Assembly: GCA_050084985.1 (NCBI GenBank)
Contig: JBITNC010000001.1
Span: 133,734,001-133,798,000 of the forward strand
Length of the DNA stretch: 64,000 nt
DNA from: Nageia nagi
Lineage: Eukaryota > Pinophyta
Reading direction: 5' to 3'
In this document: one piece after another, positions 46,836 through 61,022 of the stretch
How the letters are laid out: each line of letters opens with the position of its first letter
How positions within the stretch are numbered: position 1 is the stretch's first letter
Translations under genes and position numbers: made by a program
Notes under the pieces: generated by a model
Told to the model about the DNA's origin: nothing
What the model saw: only the letters and a program-made list of their open reading frames with translations
Databases searched by the model: none

Positions 46836-49800
46836 TATTTTATTTGGAAATATAATGCACTACCTTCATCTTACTTGATAGTTTCTTTAAATTACCATAG
46901 ATCTAATGTGTTAAATATATCTCCTATAATAAAAGTGCGAATACTCTATCAACTTCAATCTAAATACATCCAAGAGTCTTCTTATTTCTTCTATCTTTCA
47001 TCAATATCCTTACTCAAAACATCATCCTCGCTGCCCACTTTAGCACAAATATTTGAAAGGAGAACATATGATGGAGTATATTTAGTCCCCAACAAAAATA
47101 CTTATTGCCATGTAATCCTTGCTCCTACATTCATAAGTGATGTACACGTACCAAGCATACTTCGTTGCACACCCAATTTGGTATGTTCCGTAGCAAAAGG
47201 TGATCAACAATACATGTATAATAATCTTCTCAAGAATAATTACAATAAGAGTCGCTACAACACCCATCTATTAGTGCTTCTTGGTTATTTGCAAGTAGAA
47301 CACATAAACATGTTATGTTATTTGCATGGCTATTTATAACCACTCTTTGAGGGCTTTCTACACCTTCTTCTAGAATTCCTATCATGGTGCACACTAGAAG
47401 GATACGGCAAAGGTTGCAAGGTTGGGATTTACTAATGAAAATTATACCTACTTAAAATTCTTTCATGTTATCCATATTTTATGATCACTATGCATAGTGA
47501 GGCTGTAACTATTGCATGCATTCTGTATGTTTCATATTTTATAGTGGAAAGGTACATATAATCTACTTTTAAAGATCCTTTGGAGTGGGCTTTCATGATG
47601 GTAGAAAAGGTGGAAAGGATATTCTCCAACAACTTGAGTGCAATGCTGACTATCCATGTAGTTAACAGAGTAGCCATCCTTAGCCCCCACATAAAATTAA
47701 CAGACAGATGGCATAATAAATCGATGCTTAAAAAAATTTGCATCATTGAACATGGTACAAAAATGATTGATAATGATTGATTCAACATTATACACTCTCT
47801 GTATCCCAAGGAAATGCCTATGATGTAAATATGACTCTCCCAAGTGAGTAATTAATTATCATTATCAAATATAATTAATTTATATTCCAAAAGAATGCTT
47901 GCACATATACAAAGGAAGACTAAACATTTACCTTGTGTATAGAAAATTAAACATTAGTATACTAAAATTAATTTAACAACTTATGCGCATACAAAAAATA
48001 TGAACAAGTTAAAAATAAAAAGTAAGAGATAAGTAATACAAAATTATACTGAAGAAATCTTACATAAAAATTTTATTGAATACAAAATACGAAAAATATA
48101 ATCCAACACATGCAAATGCTTTTGAAGTAAACACCTATATACTTTGGTTTTGTGTGATAAACGAACAACCATTTCTTTTTAGCATAAAATTACTATGTCT
48201 ACAACTTGTAAGAAACTTGTAGGCAATTAACTAGCAGCGAGCTAAAGGAAAATATGAATACATCATGGCAAGAAGAGTAGAAGGAGAGATTATGGTATCA
48301 AGATTTGAGAAGGTTGATGAGGACATATGAAATAAGTACAAACCAATATTTTCCGTTACCTCTCTCATTATTTGAAAAATTGAGGTCGGTATTCATTACG
48401 TTGGCAGGTTCTTTGCTCCTACTTTGATCCAGCTAGTGGTTCCATCACATTTTAGTTAGGAAGTTACATCTATATAATATTGGTCATTGTATTTTAGGAA
48501 TAACAAATCTATAAGGTAGAGAAAAGGGGGTTGAAGATATGTGGCCATAGTAAAGTAGCTACTCATCTCAAGGCTGAAACATAAGATTAATCACCTAGGA
48601 ATATACATCATATGCTTACCAAGAAGAATACAGTCTGTATTGGCCTGAAACCATTCCATTACCAAACCAAACATTAAATTTTACTTATATGGTATTCAAA
48701 TAAATGAAACTGATGGGTTGCAACAGTATTTGTAATAGATAAGAAGCAAATAGAAGACCCATAATGTTGGTAGTTTAGGATTTGGGCTTGGTGGAGGGTA
48801 TACGGATGTGAGCCCCCTCTTCCCCAAATTATGATGTGCACTCTCTGCATTGGTAGGTGCTAGGAAGAGCCCCCTCCCAAGTGTAATGGAAGTGCCCTCC
48901 CTAGGCCATCAACCTTGCTGATCACCCATAAACCCCGTCCAAGTAAGTATACTTTCATGCTTCTCCTCCCCTTGCATTTATCCTATCTCCTCTTTCCCTC
49001 TCCCTCGGCACTCTTGCATGTGGGATCATCATGCAACCTTATGTTCAATGCATTGCGTCTTGTACTATAAGATGTCCCAAATATTCTTACCCAAACCATG
49101 AAACTCTGTAGATGAATGAAATACAGAAATCATTTTTTGTATCTCATTTTGTCATAGTGTATTATATTAATTGGGTCAATTTCATTTATTAATCAATTTA
49201 AATAGTAAATACCATACATTCCTTTTATAATATAGAAAGAAAACCTTCACTGTAATATAATATATAATTTTTTTCTAATAATTTCAATAAATAATAAAAA
49301 ATAAAATATTATACATATTTTAATAATGTTAAAAAAATTTATATATGATCTAGATGTCAGCAAAATTGTGAACAAAATTATATATATATAGCATCAATGC
49401 TTCATTATAAATGGTAACTTAGAATCATTCATATTGTTTTGAGGATAGAGAGTATTGCTAACATATAAATAAGTTTTTTTGGTTAATTCAAGATGTTGTA
49501 ATTGTATATTTAATATTTATGTGCAATCATATTGTAATATATATATTTAGCTTGAGATAGTTAATACGAAAATTACACTTAACCAACTATATCAATAAAA
49601 GTTTATAAAAAAAAAAAAATCTAATAATAAGTTATCATATTAATAATATAATATTTTTATATTATAATATTTTATGGTTGATTACAATTAGTATTCTTAA
49701 TTTTCTTTATGCATATCTCACTACTCGTACCATGTGAAACTGATGACAACTAAGAAATATCATGTAATTAACAAAGTTACTACCTACTCAAATTGATATA

Positions 49801-51640
49801 TTCATCAAAGAATTGATATTTATTTCACATATCTCACATGATACCAAGGTGGTCATTCTTTAATTGTTAATATCCCTCCATACAATGTAATTCAAGGGTG
49901 TAAATGAATAATGGATGATCTATTATAATATGAAAAGATTTGAATATATTTTAATAAACTAATTGTACTAATCCTATTTTTATATGGTCATATTAATCAT
50001 CTTGTTTACTATACTATTATATTGTAATATTTATTTTTAATAACAATCTATCTTCTATACTAGATAGGTAACATTATGTTTTTATATCTTAATTATACTT
50101 CAAAATATATTACAAACCATATTAATAAATATAGATATGGATTTTAAACTTATTAAATATAAAAAATTATTACTTTGTGCATAGAATATGAAAATAAATA
50201 TCATTTGAGAACTTCATCTCTTTCTATCAACAGGAGTTAAATTATGTGTTACGAATGTCATGGATAAGTAAAACTAAAATATTTGAATGTCTTCATTGAA
50301 AACTTTTCTTTATTAAGAATTGTATTAAGATATTATATAAATTCCAAAATTCATTAGTTTATATTCAAAGCTTATTGTACATATTTTTATAGATTATTCT
50401 AGTATAATTACATCAAGCATTCTAAAAATACTAGTAATTATATAGACTAAAAAATTCCAATCTTTTATAATGAAAAATATCAATTAGAAATTTTAATTAC
50501 GTACATAATTATAATCATTTAACATAGTACTTTATAATTATATTGTAATGCATGTTTTAGTTTTATTGTTAGTTTGATAAAGTTAGTATGAATGTTATAC
50601 ATTTTTCTTTCTCATATGAATTATACTTGAAGAAATGTGACATTATATTCTTGGACAATCCTCTAAATTTTGCAACTCATAATGACTTGAGGGAGCAATC
50701 CATCATATTTTACTGGTGTACAAAGATAATGCCACATATTTATAGTTTTTAATACATTTCAATAGTTATAATATAAATTTTTCTATCCACTATGATGTGA
50801 TGTTATGTGGATTGTCCTTATGTATTCATAAGAGGATATATCATATGTGGATAGTTTATTTTATTATTATATTTTCTACTAATATGATTAGAAATTACTA
50901 GAGTAAAATAACATGCAAATACCATATTATCAAAACGAATACATGAAAATTTCATAGTCTAATGTAATGGTTGAAATTCATAATATTATAATAAACTCTC
51001 ATTTTATAAATATTTAACTATGCATTTGTTTACTCTAAATTTTATTTATGATTTTAAAAATAAATACTTGTATGTAATCTCTAAAAACTAACTAATATAA
51101 ATTATTTATCAATTATTCAATATCCTATAAATTCTTTTTATGTATAGTCTTAACAATTTACATGATAATAAAATAAATAATAATAATAATAATAATGTAC
51201 GCATAATAATTCAAAATTAATTGTGAAAAATTATATTGACTTGTAAAGACATTTTGAAAAGAAAATAAAAAGTATATCATTATGCACACATCAATAATTT
51301 TTTACTTTCAAAAGTATTAAAGAATAACGATTGTTGTTAAGTTATAAGTTAATAGTTATAATAGTAAAATATAAATACGTGGTATTATAAAAATATTTTA
51401 TGGGACAATAATTCTAAATTGATCGAAATGGTTGTAAAATTAAATATTTATTGTAAATATAATCTTCTTGTAATCATAGAACATTAATTATGTGTTTGCA
51501 CATACAAGCATTGTAATCTAATATTAAAATTCAAATAGAAAATGTTATATTCAATCAAATAAAAAATATTATATACAATAACTACAAATGAAATTAAATA
51601 ATAATATAGTGACAGAAAGTATTCAATAAAAATAAGTTCA
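46836..51640. other. Intergenic DNA, no gene supported
   Basis: Overlapping open frames on both strands at 46875-47339 and 47468-47809 have no motif and contradict each other. 48760-49060 is locally GC-richer with CCCCCTC words but has no frame. 49150-51640 is extremely AT-rich. Confidence 0.55.
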
Positions 51641-51759
51641 TTTCTATTTCAAACACTGATATTGAACTATCATTTTTTAAAAGATCATATTTATAATTAA
51701 TAACATACGTTATTATGATAAATTTATTTTTAATATTATTTAATTTCTTAAATATTTGT

Positions 51760-51766
51760 TATAAAT
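51760..51766 (+). promoter_or_regulatory. Possible TATA box of the UGT gene
   Basis: TATAAAT about 206 bases before the ATG and just before the sharp rise in GC near 51777. CCACGTAA at 51781 is G-box-like. Both are kept in unit 2. Confidence 0.45.
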
Positions 51767-51971
51767 TTTTTATATCAGCGGCCACGTAAACCAAAAAAAA
51801 AAAGTGAGCTCTTTCGGTGCGAGTCTTTTATCACCATTTGAGCTTTCCTCAACCACATAAAGCTTTACGCTTACCGCCAATAAGTGAGCTGTATTTGAGG
51901 TCCCTTGCTCATCCATATCCGCAGTCGGTGTGAGGAAACATATCACAGCCGGAGAGACGCCCACACTAACA

Positions 51972-53493
51972 ATGGCCAACCACCCACACATTCCAACGCA
52001 TTCTCTCCACGCGGTAGTGGTGCCGGCTCCTGGTCAGGGACACATCAACGCTCTCATCGCCTTCTCCAAGCTGCTTCTCACCAGAGGTTTCCACTTCATC
52101 ACCTTCCTCAACACCGAATGGACACACAAACGCATTTTTGGATCTACAGAGCATATTTCGGGACTCTCCAACTTGCAATTTTTGGCTTTTCCAGACGGCT
52201 TGCCTGCTGCTCACGGTCGTCCCACCAATTCGGGCGAAGTATTGGTGGCATTGCAGAAGTATGGGCCCTTCGCCTTGGAGGCTGTGTTACGCTCTGCTCT
52301 GAAGGAAGGCACCATTCCTCCCATCACATGTATCATCTCCGACGCTTTCATGTCCTGTACGCACTCTGTGGCCGTTACTTTGGGAGTGCCGCGGGTTGTC
52401 TTCTGGCCTGTTTGTGCAGCCTTCTCCATCTCACAAAAATACGCTCATTTTCTGCTATCCGAGGGACACATTCCAGTGAAAGGTACTTTATAATTCCCGC
52501 ATATTTTCGCACCTTTTCGCTGCATAAACACTGAAACTGATTATTAATATGTTTTCAGATACGAGCAGCGGTAGTGGCAGAGTTATAAGGAGTCTGCCAG
52601 GTAATATTCCACCCTTATTGCCCAGGGATTTAAATTCCTTCTACCGTGAGCACGAATCCGGGCTTAAGTTCAAGACCCTTCTGTATGAATCTGAAATGGT
52701 GAATAAAGGGGTTGACTACGTGCTCGTCAACACCTTTGAAGAATTAGAAGGGAGAGAAGCCGCAGCGGCGCTTTCCGTGAACGGGTGCCCAGCAGTAGCC
52801 ATAGGTCCTGTATTTCTGCCGGGTTTCTTACTAGGAACAAATGAATCCGTCCAAAGCAGTATGTGGGAGGAAGACGAGAGCTGTCTGAAGTGGCTTGACA
52901 CGCACCCTCTGGGTTCTGTTGTGTACGTTTCCTTTGGCAGTCTGGCGGTCAAGTCCCAACAGCAGTTGGAAGAAATAGCGTTGGGGCTGGAAGCAAGCGG
53001 GCAGCCCTTCCTGTGGGTACTCCGTTCCGATTTGGCTGAAGGAGAATCTGTTGCCTTGCCCAATGGCTTCACTGAACGAACTAAAGAGCGAGCGCTGTTT
53101 GTGAATTGGGCACCCCAGCTGAAGGTGCTTTCGCACCCTTCTGTGGGAGGATTTCTGACTCACAGTGGATGGAATTCAACGCTGGAGAGTATAAGCATGG
53201 GAGTACCAATGTTGGGTTGGCCTTATTTCGGCGACCAATCTCTCAACTGCAGATTTGCAAAAGATATTTGGAAGGTTGGTATGGATTTCAGTGAGTTGGA
53301 CATGGAGGACGAGAGATTGGTAACGAGGGAGGAGATAGAGAGTGCAGTGAGGAGATTGATGCAAAGTGAGGAAGGGAAAGAGGCGAGGAAAACCGCCTTG
53401 AAAGTGGAGGCGGCGGCAGCTAAGGCGGTGATGGGCGGAGGTTCTTCCTTCGAGAATTTGGAGGCATTCATACAGCATATGCGGCAAATATAG
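51972..53493 (+). CDS. UDP-glycosyltransferase (family 1, UGT85-like), two exons
   Basis: Exon 1 is 51972-52482 and exon 2 is 52559-53493; the 76-bp intron begins GTACTT and ends TTTTCAG, splitting an Asp codon (phase 1). The product is 481 aa, the normal length for a plant family 1 UGT. The N-terminal domain has PAPGQGHIN with catalytic His24 and ISDAFMS with the partner Asp124. The C-terminal domain carries the 44-residue PSPG box at residues 354-397, beginning WAPQLKVLSHPSVGGFLTHS and ending GWPYFGDQ; the final Gln usually goes with UDP-glucose. It should glucosylate a small lipophilic acceptor in the cytosol; the acceptor cannot be told from sequence. ATG 51972 starts the MANHP.. homology; an in-frame ATG at 51930 would add 14 residues. 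The intron position and N-terminal motif suggest UGT85 (inference). All key residues are intact. Confidence 0.95.
52483..52558 (+). other. UGT intron (76 bp, GT-AG)
   Basis: Donor AAAG/GTACTT, acceptor TGTTTTCAG/AT. Without splicing the frame ends at 52493. Removing it joins VK, a split GAT (Asp) and TSSGSG. Confidence 0.93.
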
Positions 53494-53494
53494 A

Positions 53495-53500
53495 AATAAA
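53495..53500 (+). terminator. AATAAA near the UGT stop codon
   Basis: AATAAA starts two bases after the TAG stop; a possible polyadenylation signal, though very close to the stop. Confidence 0.35.
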
Positions 53501-53560
53501 TGCATTATGCATAGGAAATAGTATATGAAATAATGGTCTATGATTGTAAGCAGGGTTAGA

Positions 53561-54958
53561 AGTGATGGATGGGTTGGATATTCTAATTGTCTACCTTTTA
53601 ATATTGAGAGGTAAATTATTTTTAATGTTTTGATTTTTTTTTTTTTTCAACAATACACATTTTATTCTTATTTATATATAAAAAAATTAATTGAATTTTT
53701 TTTTAAGTAGGTTATGTTATTAAATTCGAATTTTGTAGGTTACTATCTAGGATAGTTATATTGTGTTGGAGTTATATTGTTTTTAAGTTGTAATGAGGTA
53801 AAATAGTATAACATTTTACACACTGAAGATTCTTAAAACATATCATCTTAAAGTATAGAATGACTAAGTATTTTTTATCACATTATTACATAAATGCTTA
53901 ATAACTTTTGTTGTTATATTTCCTATTGCTTAGAGGTTCTTAAAGTTTCCAATAGCTATATTGCAAGCAAAAACTTTTCTCAATAATAAAGCAAAATAGA
54001 AAATGAAAAACATGTCTCGTACAAATATTGAACCTTCTTATCTAAAATAAAATTCCTTAAATGAATCACAATTACAATAAAATAAAATTGCTTATAATAA
54101 GCACATGAAGTTGAAATAAAATATATTAATAATTATGGTATGGTTTATTTGCATATTGGCATTGATTGCTCTCTCTATTGAAACTTGTCTAATTCGTCAA
54201 AATATGGATGTTGGATTGATGCCTTAGTTGAGATTCTCTTAGAAGGTTCATAAATCAACATATTCTACCACAAAAACATCAACTTTAACTATATTAGCCC
54301 TCGATGTATGCATGAAAATAACAACAATGTAGATGTAAAATGCTTACAAAGAGAATATCAACATCAAGCAGTTTCAAGTTGAGAACAACAAGACTTAAAT
54401 CTTGAGGCTTCCATCGTGCATAAGCATGTCAATCTCTTAACTTGATCACTCATGGCCATACTTCTTCATTTGGAGTTCCAATATAACTATTCCACATATT
54501 AATAAAATAAGAAAGCTTTTAAAGAGATGAAAAGAATATTTTAAAATGATGTATTATATTCATTACGAGAGGATTTAGAATGTATCTAAACATGTGAAAA
54601 AGTTTTGCAGTTCAAAATCTCCCTGAAAGAGTGCATACATTATGGAAAATGGATATTTCAACTAGACAACCAAGAGCATTTTCCAATGGAGCATGAATTA
54701 AATTATGAAAGTGATATAACTACAAATAAATCTAAAAGAAAATCCAAAAATTAAGCAAAAGGAAGGTTCAAAATTTACCAAATATACAACCAACAAATTT
54801 GATATCAACTAGTGTGGAGTAGTGAGTAGTCCTTAAAAGTACTTTAGGAGCCCCGTACCAAAGGATCGCAATTTACAATAGGGACAAAGTAAGAATACAT
54901 AGTACATGGCTATTTCATAAACACTATTGAAATGAATAACACCATAAAAATCCCTTCA
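53561..54958. repeat. UGT 3' flank shared by both units (not in B1)
   Basis: AT-rich, non-coding. Matches 58574-59970 at about 98%. A 68-codon frame at 59617 in unit 2 is broken in unit 1 by a one-base insertion near 54750, so it is not a gene. Confidence 0.85.
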
Positions 54959-55956
54959 AGTATAATATATTTTAGCCCCAAAAATGTGTGGCACTTGGTA
55001 TAATGCAAAGTATGGAGTAACCCCCAATTTCACTCAACTTAACCTACAAAGTTGAAGCTATCAACAATGAAAATGAAGAAAATATTTAACTTAATGTAAA
55101 GCATTATCACGTTCTTACATGTTATTATATGCCACAAAGTTAATAAATGACTTGCAAGTATAGAAGAATGCATGTGAATAAATACTATAGTGTACTAAAA
55201 ATGTATAATTTACAACATAAAATATTCTGAATCACTAAGCAATAATTAGTTAGAAACTCTCAAGAAAATTAGATTTACATCAATTTTAATGTGTTGTTGA
55301 TATATTGATATTTAGATGAGTTGATCAAGATTGCTTAAATATTTGATTCATTAATGAAAGCTTTCGTAAATACTTGCAAAAATATAAATAATGTACCCTT
55401 CAAAAAATATTTGAAAGCAGTAAGCATTATATATGAAACCTCTTCCTTGAGTTCTCAAGCCCTCAAGGTGTCCAAGAAACGCAAAACTTTACTAAAGGAT
55501 GTAGGCCTCCCACACACCCCAATCAAAATGTGCACAAAAAAATGTAAATGACTACCTTGATGTGATATGTTTATGGCTATGATCATATGATATGCAAGTT
55601 TATTTCAAGATTTAAGATAAGATGTGTACAATTCAATACTATGTGCAAGCTAATTCTAATGATGAACAAATGATCCAAAAATGTTATTGAAATGCCTCTA
55701 CAAGAAATCAAGGAATATAAGAATTAAAAAATAATTTGAATCCTAAGATACCCACAATTCCAAATGTATAGATAATCCTAGCATATAAGAAATACCATAG
55801 AGACCCTTGCCATTTTTATCGTTAACATTTTAACACAAAAGTAAAAAAATACTATGGTAGTATGAATATGCATTGTATGTAAAAAAACATTTTCATGCAA
55901 TTGTATGCAAAAAAAACTTTTGTTGAGATTGTCTATGAAACTATATCCAGCCTAAT

Positions 55957-55993
<37 letters not shown>

Positions 55994-57768
55994 TTTATCA
56001 AATACAACTTGCAACCTATCTCATTTTGAGTACAAATTTTCATGAATTGATATTATTCATTTTACAAGTAGAAAAATCAATATTATCATATGGATAGTAG
56101 AAATTTTGAAAGGATACGCTATGCTTGTATGAAAAAACCATATAAACATGGTCCTTTTATAAAATACTTACATGAGACCAATGAAGATAGGCATGAGACT
56201 ACACACACACACAGACATGCATCTAAATAAATGCTCGCTTGATTTTTAATGTGAATAATGAAATATACGAATTTGAAATATATTAATGAGATGTACAAAG
56301 AAAAAAGAGAATACTCTCATGTGCATCTTTCAAATTAATAATCATTGACTAAGTCAATTTATTTGGAGACAATCACACACTAATAATAAAAAAGTATAAT
56401 CATTCATAAAATGATATAATAATTGCTTATATATTTATTTCAAATAAAGAGGCCTACGAGATTTCATCATTTTCCATTTCTCATATATTTCATGCCAATG
56501 AGTTACATGTAAATCTTGAGGGGTAGAAAGTGATAAAACATTAAAGTATCTATAAATAAACTAAATCTATTAGTTTCTTTTATGCAATTCATCTTTGAAA
56601 ATTTCTTTTCACAAATTATTGTACTTGCTAGAATGGTAAGAATTATTTACCAAAGTCATATCAAATTTAGAAAATGAATAAGACTATTCAACTTCACCTC
56701 CACATTGTTCCCATGGAATATAGTTTTCGTTCAATATCCTATATGAAGAATTACAACAAAACTTTATAATTCACCTTTGCATTTTTTGTATCAACAAATG
56801 AAGAATCTTCTACATTAAACTTTGCACATAATTATTCTACCCACAAACTTATTTTTGAATCTCTTCTATCTTTTTCATCTAAGTAATGATTTGTTGCATT
56901 AAATATGTTAGAATGTATAATGCATTATTGTAAAGGTTATGTAATAATATTCTATGTAAGTTCACTAATACTTAAGGGTATTATTTGATACCTTAAGTAT
57001 TTAAATGAATATGATAATGTAACTTGTCCTACACTCCATGTCATGAGCATGCCCATTGGGTAAAAGAATGTGCATGTCATGCTTTTGTTCATTGCATATC
57101 CAAAGGGGGATTTTGATCACACACCAATTTGTGGAGTAAAGCTATGCTATATGATAGTGTTTAGGAGATGAGTTAGGAGAATTATAAGATATTCATGTTT
57201 GTGAATGAAGCGAGATCTAGTTAGTGGATGTACTCCTAGTTTGAGGAACCACTTACATCTTGTGTTATCTTTGTGAGATTGCTTTATGAGTTTGTTAGAT
57301 GTGTATTGTGACCTTTCATGTGATCTTGGGAGTTTATAGTTGTTTATGTTATAGTTCAATTCTATCAAAATATTGGTAAATCCATAAAACTATAATTAAG
57401 ACAATCAACCACTTTATCAATTTTTTTTACCAAAATGTAAGTAATTATCTATAGTACTCAATCCAAGCCCAATCAATTCATATTGTAGTAAATGGATATG
57501 TGAAACACTTAAATTGTGATCAAATACTAAATCTCGATCTTTACAATTTTTTAAAAATGATGACATCTATCAATCATACGCACCAAAATTAGTTTTCAAT
57601 TTTTTTATAAAGAAAATCAATAAGAATTTCCAAATAAATCCCAATAGAAGTAATGTCAATATGATTTTGTTGAAACTTTTTACTTAATTTATTCAACTCA
57701 AATAAAACATCAACAAACAAATTAATGCAAAATTGAACTTGGAAAATGGTTCCCATTTGGTACATCCT
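54959..57768. repeat. Repeat B, copy 2
   Basis: Matches 37170-39985 and 59976-62820. Contains an (AT)16 run at 55960-55991 where copy 1 has a short interrupted run. Confidence 0.9.
56906..57367 (+). mobile_element. Solo LTR in repeat B2 (462 bp, TATA lost)
   Basis: Same insertion as 39103-39593, with AAATA at both ends. About 29 bp including the TATA box has been deleted near 57114. The LTR start reads TGTTAGAATG. Confidence 0.88.
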
Positions 57769-58158
57769 TGCTTCATTTTATCTCCAATCCTATAATAATG
57801 TTAACATGATTTTGATAAACCTTTTCATATCTATTTCAAAGAATGATATTGAACTATCATTTTTTAAAAGATCATATTTATAATTAATAACATATGTTAT
57901 TATGGTAAATTTATTTTTAATATTATTTAATTTATTAAATATTTGTTATAAATTTTTTATATTAGCGGCCACGTAAAACAAAAAAAATAAGTGAGCTCTT
58001 TCGGTGCGAGTCTTTTATCACCATCTCAGCCCTTCTTCAACCACACAAAGTTTACGTTTACCGCTAGTAAGTGAGCTCTATTTCAGGTATCTTACTCATC
58101 CATATCCACAGTCGGTATGAGAAAACATATCACAGCCGGAGAGACGCCCACGCTAACA

Positions 58159-58578
58159 ATGGCCAACCACCCACACATTCCAACGCATTCTCTCCACGCG
58201 GTAGTGGTGCCGGCTCCTGGTCAGGGACACATCAACGCTCTCATCGCCTTCTCCAAGCTGCTTCTCACCAGAGGTTTCCACTTCATCACCTTCCTCAACA
58301 CCGAATGGACACATAAACGCATTTTTGGATCTACAGAGCATATTTCAGGACTTGCCAACTTGCAATTTTTGGCTTTTCCAGACGGCCTGCCTGCTGCTCA
58401 CGGTCGTCCCACCAATTCGGGCGAAGTATTGGTGGCATTGCAGCAGTATGGGCCCTTCGCCTTGGAGGCTGTGTTACGCTCTGCTCTGAAGGAAGGCACC
58501 ATTCCTCCCATCACATGTATCATCTCCGACGCTTTCATGTCCTGTATGCACTCTGTGGCCGTTAATTTGGGAGAGTGA
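58159..58578 (+). pseudogene. Truncated UGT copy
   Basis: Promoter region and the first 138 codons match the intact gene (8 differences in 415 bases, four silent and four replacing). At 58573/58574 the sequence jumps from exon 1 (..SVAVNLG) to the 3' flank, giving a Glu and TGA. Lost are the rest of exon 1, the intron and all of exon 2 with the PSPG box, so no sugar donor site remains. His24 and Asp124 are still encoded. The breakpoints share no obvious microhomology. It could still be transcribed, since the TATA-like and G-box-like words are kept, but cannot be an active transferase. Confidence 0.94.
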
Positions 58579-60967
58579 TGGATGGGTTGGATATCCTAAT
58601 TGTATACCTTTTAATATTGAGAGGTAAATTATTTTTAATGTTTTGATTTTTTTTTTTTTCAACAATAAACATTTTATTCTTATTTATATATAAAAAAATT
58701 AATTGAATTTTTTTATAAGTAGGTTATGTTATTAAATTCAAATTTTGTAGGTTACTATCTAGGATAGTTATATTGTGTTGGAGTTATATTGTTTTTAAGT
58801 TGTAATGAGGTAAAATAGTATAACATTTTACACACTGAAGATTCTTAAAACATATCATCTTAAAGTATAGAATAACTAAGTATTTTTTATCACATTACTA
58901 CATAAATGCTTAATAACTTTTGTTGTTATATTTCCTATTGCTTAGAGGTTCTTAAATTTTCCAATAGCTATATTGCAAGCAAAAACTTTTCTCAATAATA
59001 AAGCAAAATAGAAAATGAAAAACATGTCTCGTACAAATATTGAACCTTCTTATCAAAAATAAAATTCCTTAAATGAATCACAATTACAATAAAATAAAAT
59101 TGCTTATAATAAGCACATGAAGTTGAAATGAAATATATTAATAATTATGGTATGGTTTATTTGCATATTGGCATTGATTGCTCTCTCTATTGAAACTTGT
59201 CTAATTCATCAAAATATGGATGTTGGATTGATGCCTTAGTTGAGATTCTCTTAGAAGGTTCATAAATCAACATTTTCTACCACAAAAATATCAACTTTAA
59301 CTATATTAGCCTTCGATGTATGCATGAAAATAACAACAATGTAGATGTAAAATGCTTACAAAGAGAATATCAACATCAAGCAGTTTCAAGTTGAGAACAA
59401 CAAGACTTAAATCTTGAGGCTTCCATCGTGCATAAGCATGTCAATCTCTTAACTTGAACACTCATGGCCATACTTCTTCATTTGGAGTTCCAATATAACT
59501 ATTCCACATATTAATAAAATAAGAAAGCTTTTAAAGAGATGAAAAAAATATTTGAAAATGATGTATTATATTCATTACAAGAGGATTTAGAATGTGTCTA
59601 AACATGTGAAAAAGTTTTGCAGTTCAAAATCTCCCTGAAAGAGTGCATACATTATGGAAAATGGATATTTCAAATGGACAACCAAGAGCATTTTCCAATG
59701 GAGCATGAATTAAATTATGAAAGTGATATAACTACAAATAAATCTAAAAGAAAATTCAAAATTAAGCAAAAGGAAGGTTCAAAATTTACGAGATATACAA
59801 CCAACAAATTTGATATCAACTAGTGTGGAGTAGTGAGTAGTCCTTAAAAGCACTTTAGGAGCCCTGTACCAAAGGATCGCAATTTACAATAGGAACAAAG
59901 TAAGAATACATAGTACATGGCTATTTCATAAACACTATTGAAATGAATAACACCATAAAAATCCCTTCAAGTATAATATATTTTAGCCCCAAAAATGTGT
60001 GGCACTTGGTATAATGCAAAGTATGGAGTAACCCCCAATTTCACTCAACTTAACCTACAAAGTTGAAGCTATCAACAATGAAAATGAAGAAAATATTTAA
60101 CTTAATGTAAAGCATTATCACGTTCTTACATGTTATTATATGCCACAAAGTTAATAAATGACTTGCAAATATAGAAGAATGCATGTGAATAAATACTATA
60201 GTGTACTAAAAATGTATAATTTACAACATAAAATATTCTGAATCACTAAGCAATAATTAGTTAGAAACTCTCAAGAAAATTAGATTTACATCAATTTTAA
60301 TGTGTTGTTGATATATTGATATTTAGATGAGTTGATCAAGATTGCTTAAATATTTGATTCATTAATGAAAGCTTTCGTAAATACTTGCAAAAATATAAAT
60401 AATGTACCCTTCAAAATATATTTGAAAGCAGTAAGCATTATATATGAAACCTCTTCCTTGAGTTCTCAAGCCCTCAAGGTGTCCAAGAAACGCAAAACTT
60501 TACTAAAGGATGTAGGCCTCCCACACACCCCAATCAAAATGTGCACAAAAAAATGTAAATGACTACCTTGATGTGATATGTTTATGGCTATGATCATATG
60601 ATATGCAAGTTTATTTCAAGATTTAAGATAAGATGTGTACAATTCAATACTATGTGCAAGCTAATTCTAATGATGAACAAATGATCCAAAAATGTTATTG
60701 AAATGCCTCTACAAGAAATCAAGGAATATAAGAATTAAAAAATAATTTGAATCCTAAGATACCCACAATTCCAAATGTATAGATAATCCTAGCATATAAG
60801 AAATACCATAGAGACCCTTGCCATTTTTATCGTTAACATTTTAACACAAAAGTAAAAAAATACTATGGTATTATGAATATGCATTGTATGTAAAAAAACA
60901 TTTTCATGCAATTGTATGCAAAAAAAACTTTTGTTGAGATTGTCTATGAAACTATATCCAGCCTAAT

Positions 60968-60970
<3 letters not shown>

Positions 60971-61020
<50 letters not shown>
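60971..61020. repeat. (AT)25 microsatellite
   Basis: 50 bases of perfect AT dinucleotide, against 32 bases in copy 2 and about a dozen interrupted bases in copy 1. Confidence 0.95.

Positions 61021-61022
<2 letters not shown>

Larger units (their letters stand above)
51641..57823 (+). repeat. Tandem duplication unit 1 (6.2 kb): UGT gene plus 3' flank
   Basis: Starts at CTATTTCAAA(C/G)-TGATATTGAACTATC and ends at GATTTTGATAAACC. Unit 2 follows immediately in the same orientation. Similarity covers promoter, exon 1 start and the whole 3' flank, about 98%. Confidence 0.92.

Noticed and set aside
46875-47339. 154-codon plus-strand frame
   Set aside because: No motif, and the opposite strand has an equally open frame over the same bases; composition alone can explain it.
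52211-53505. Minus-strand frames over the UGT gene
   Set aside because: They are shadows of the intact UGT coding exons.
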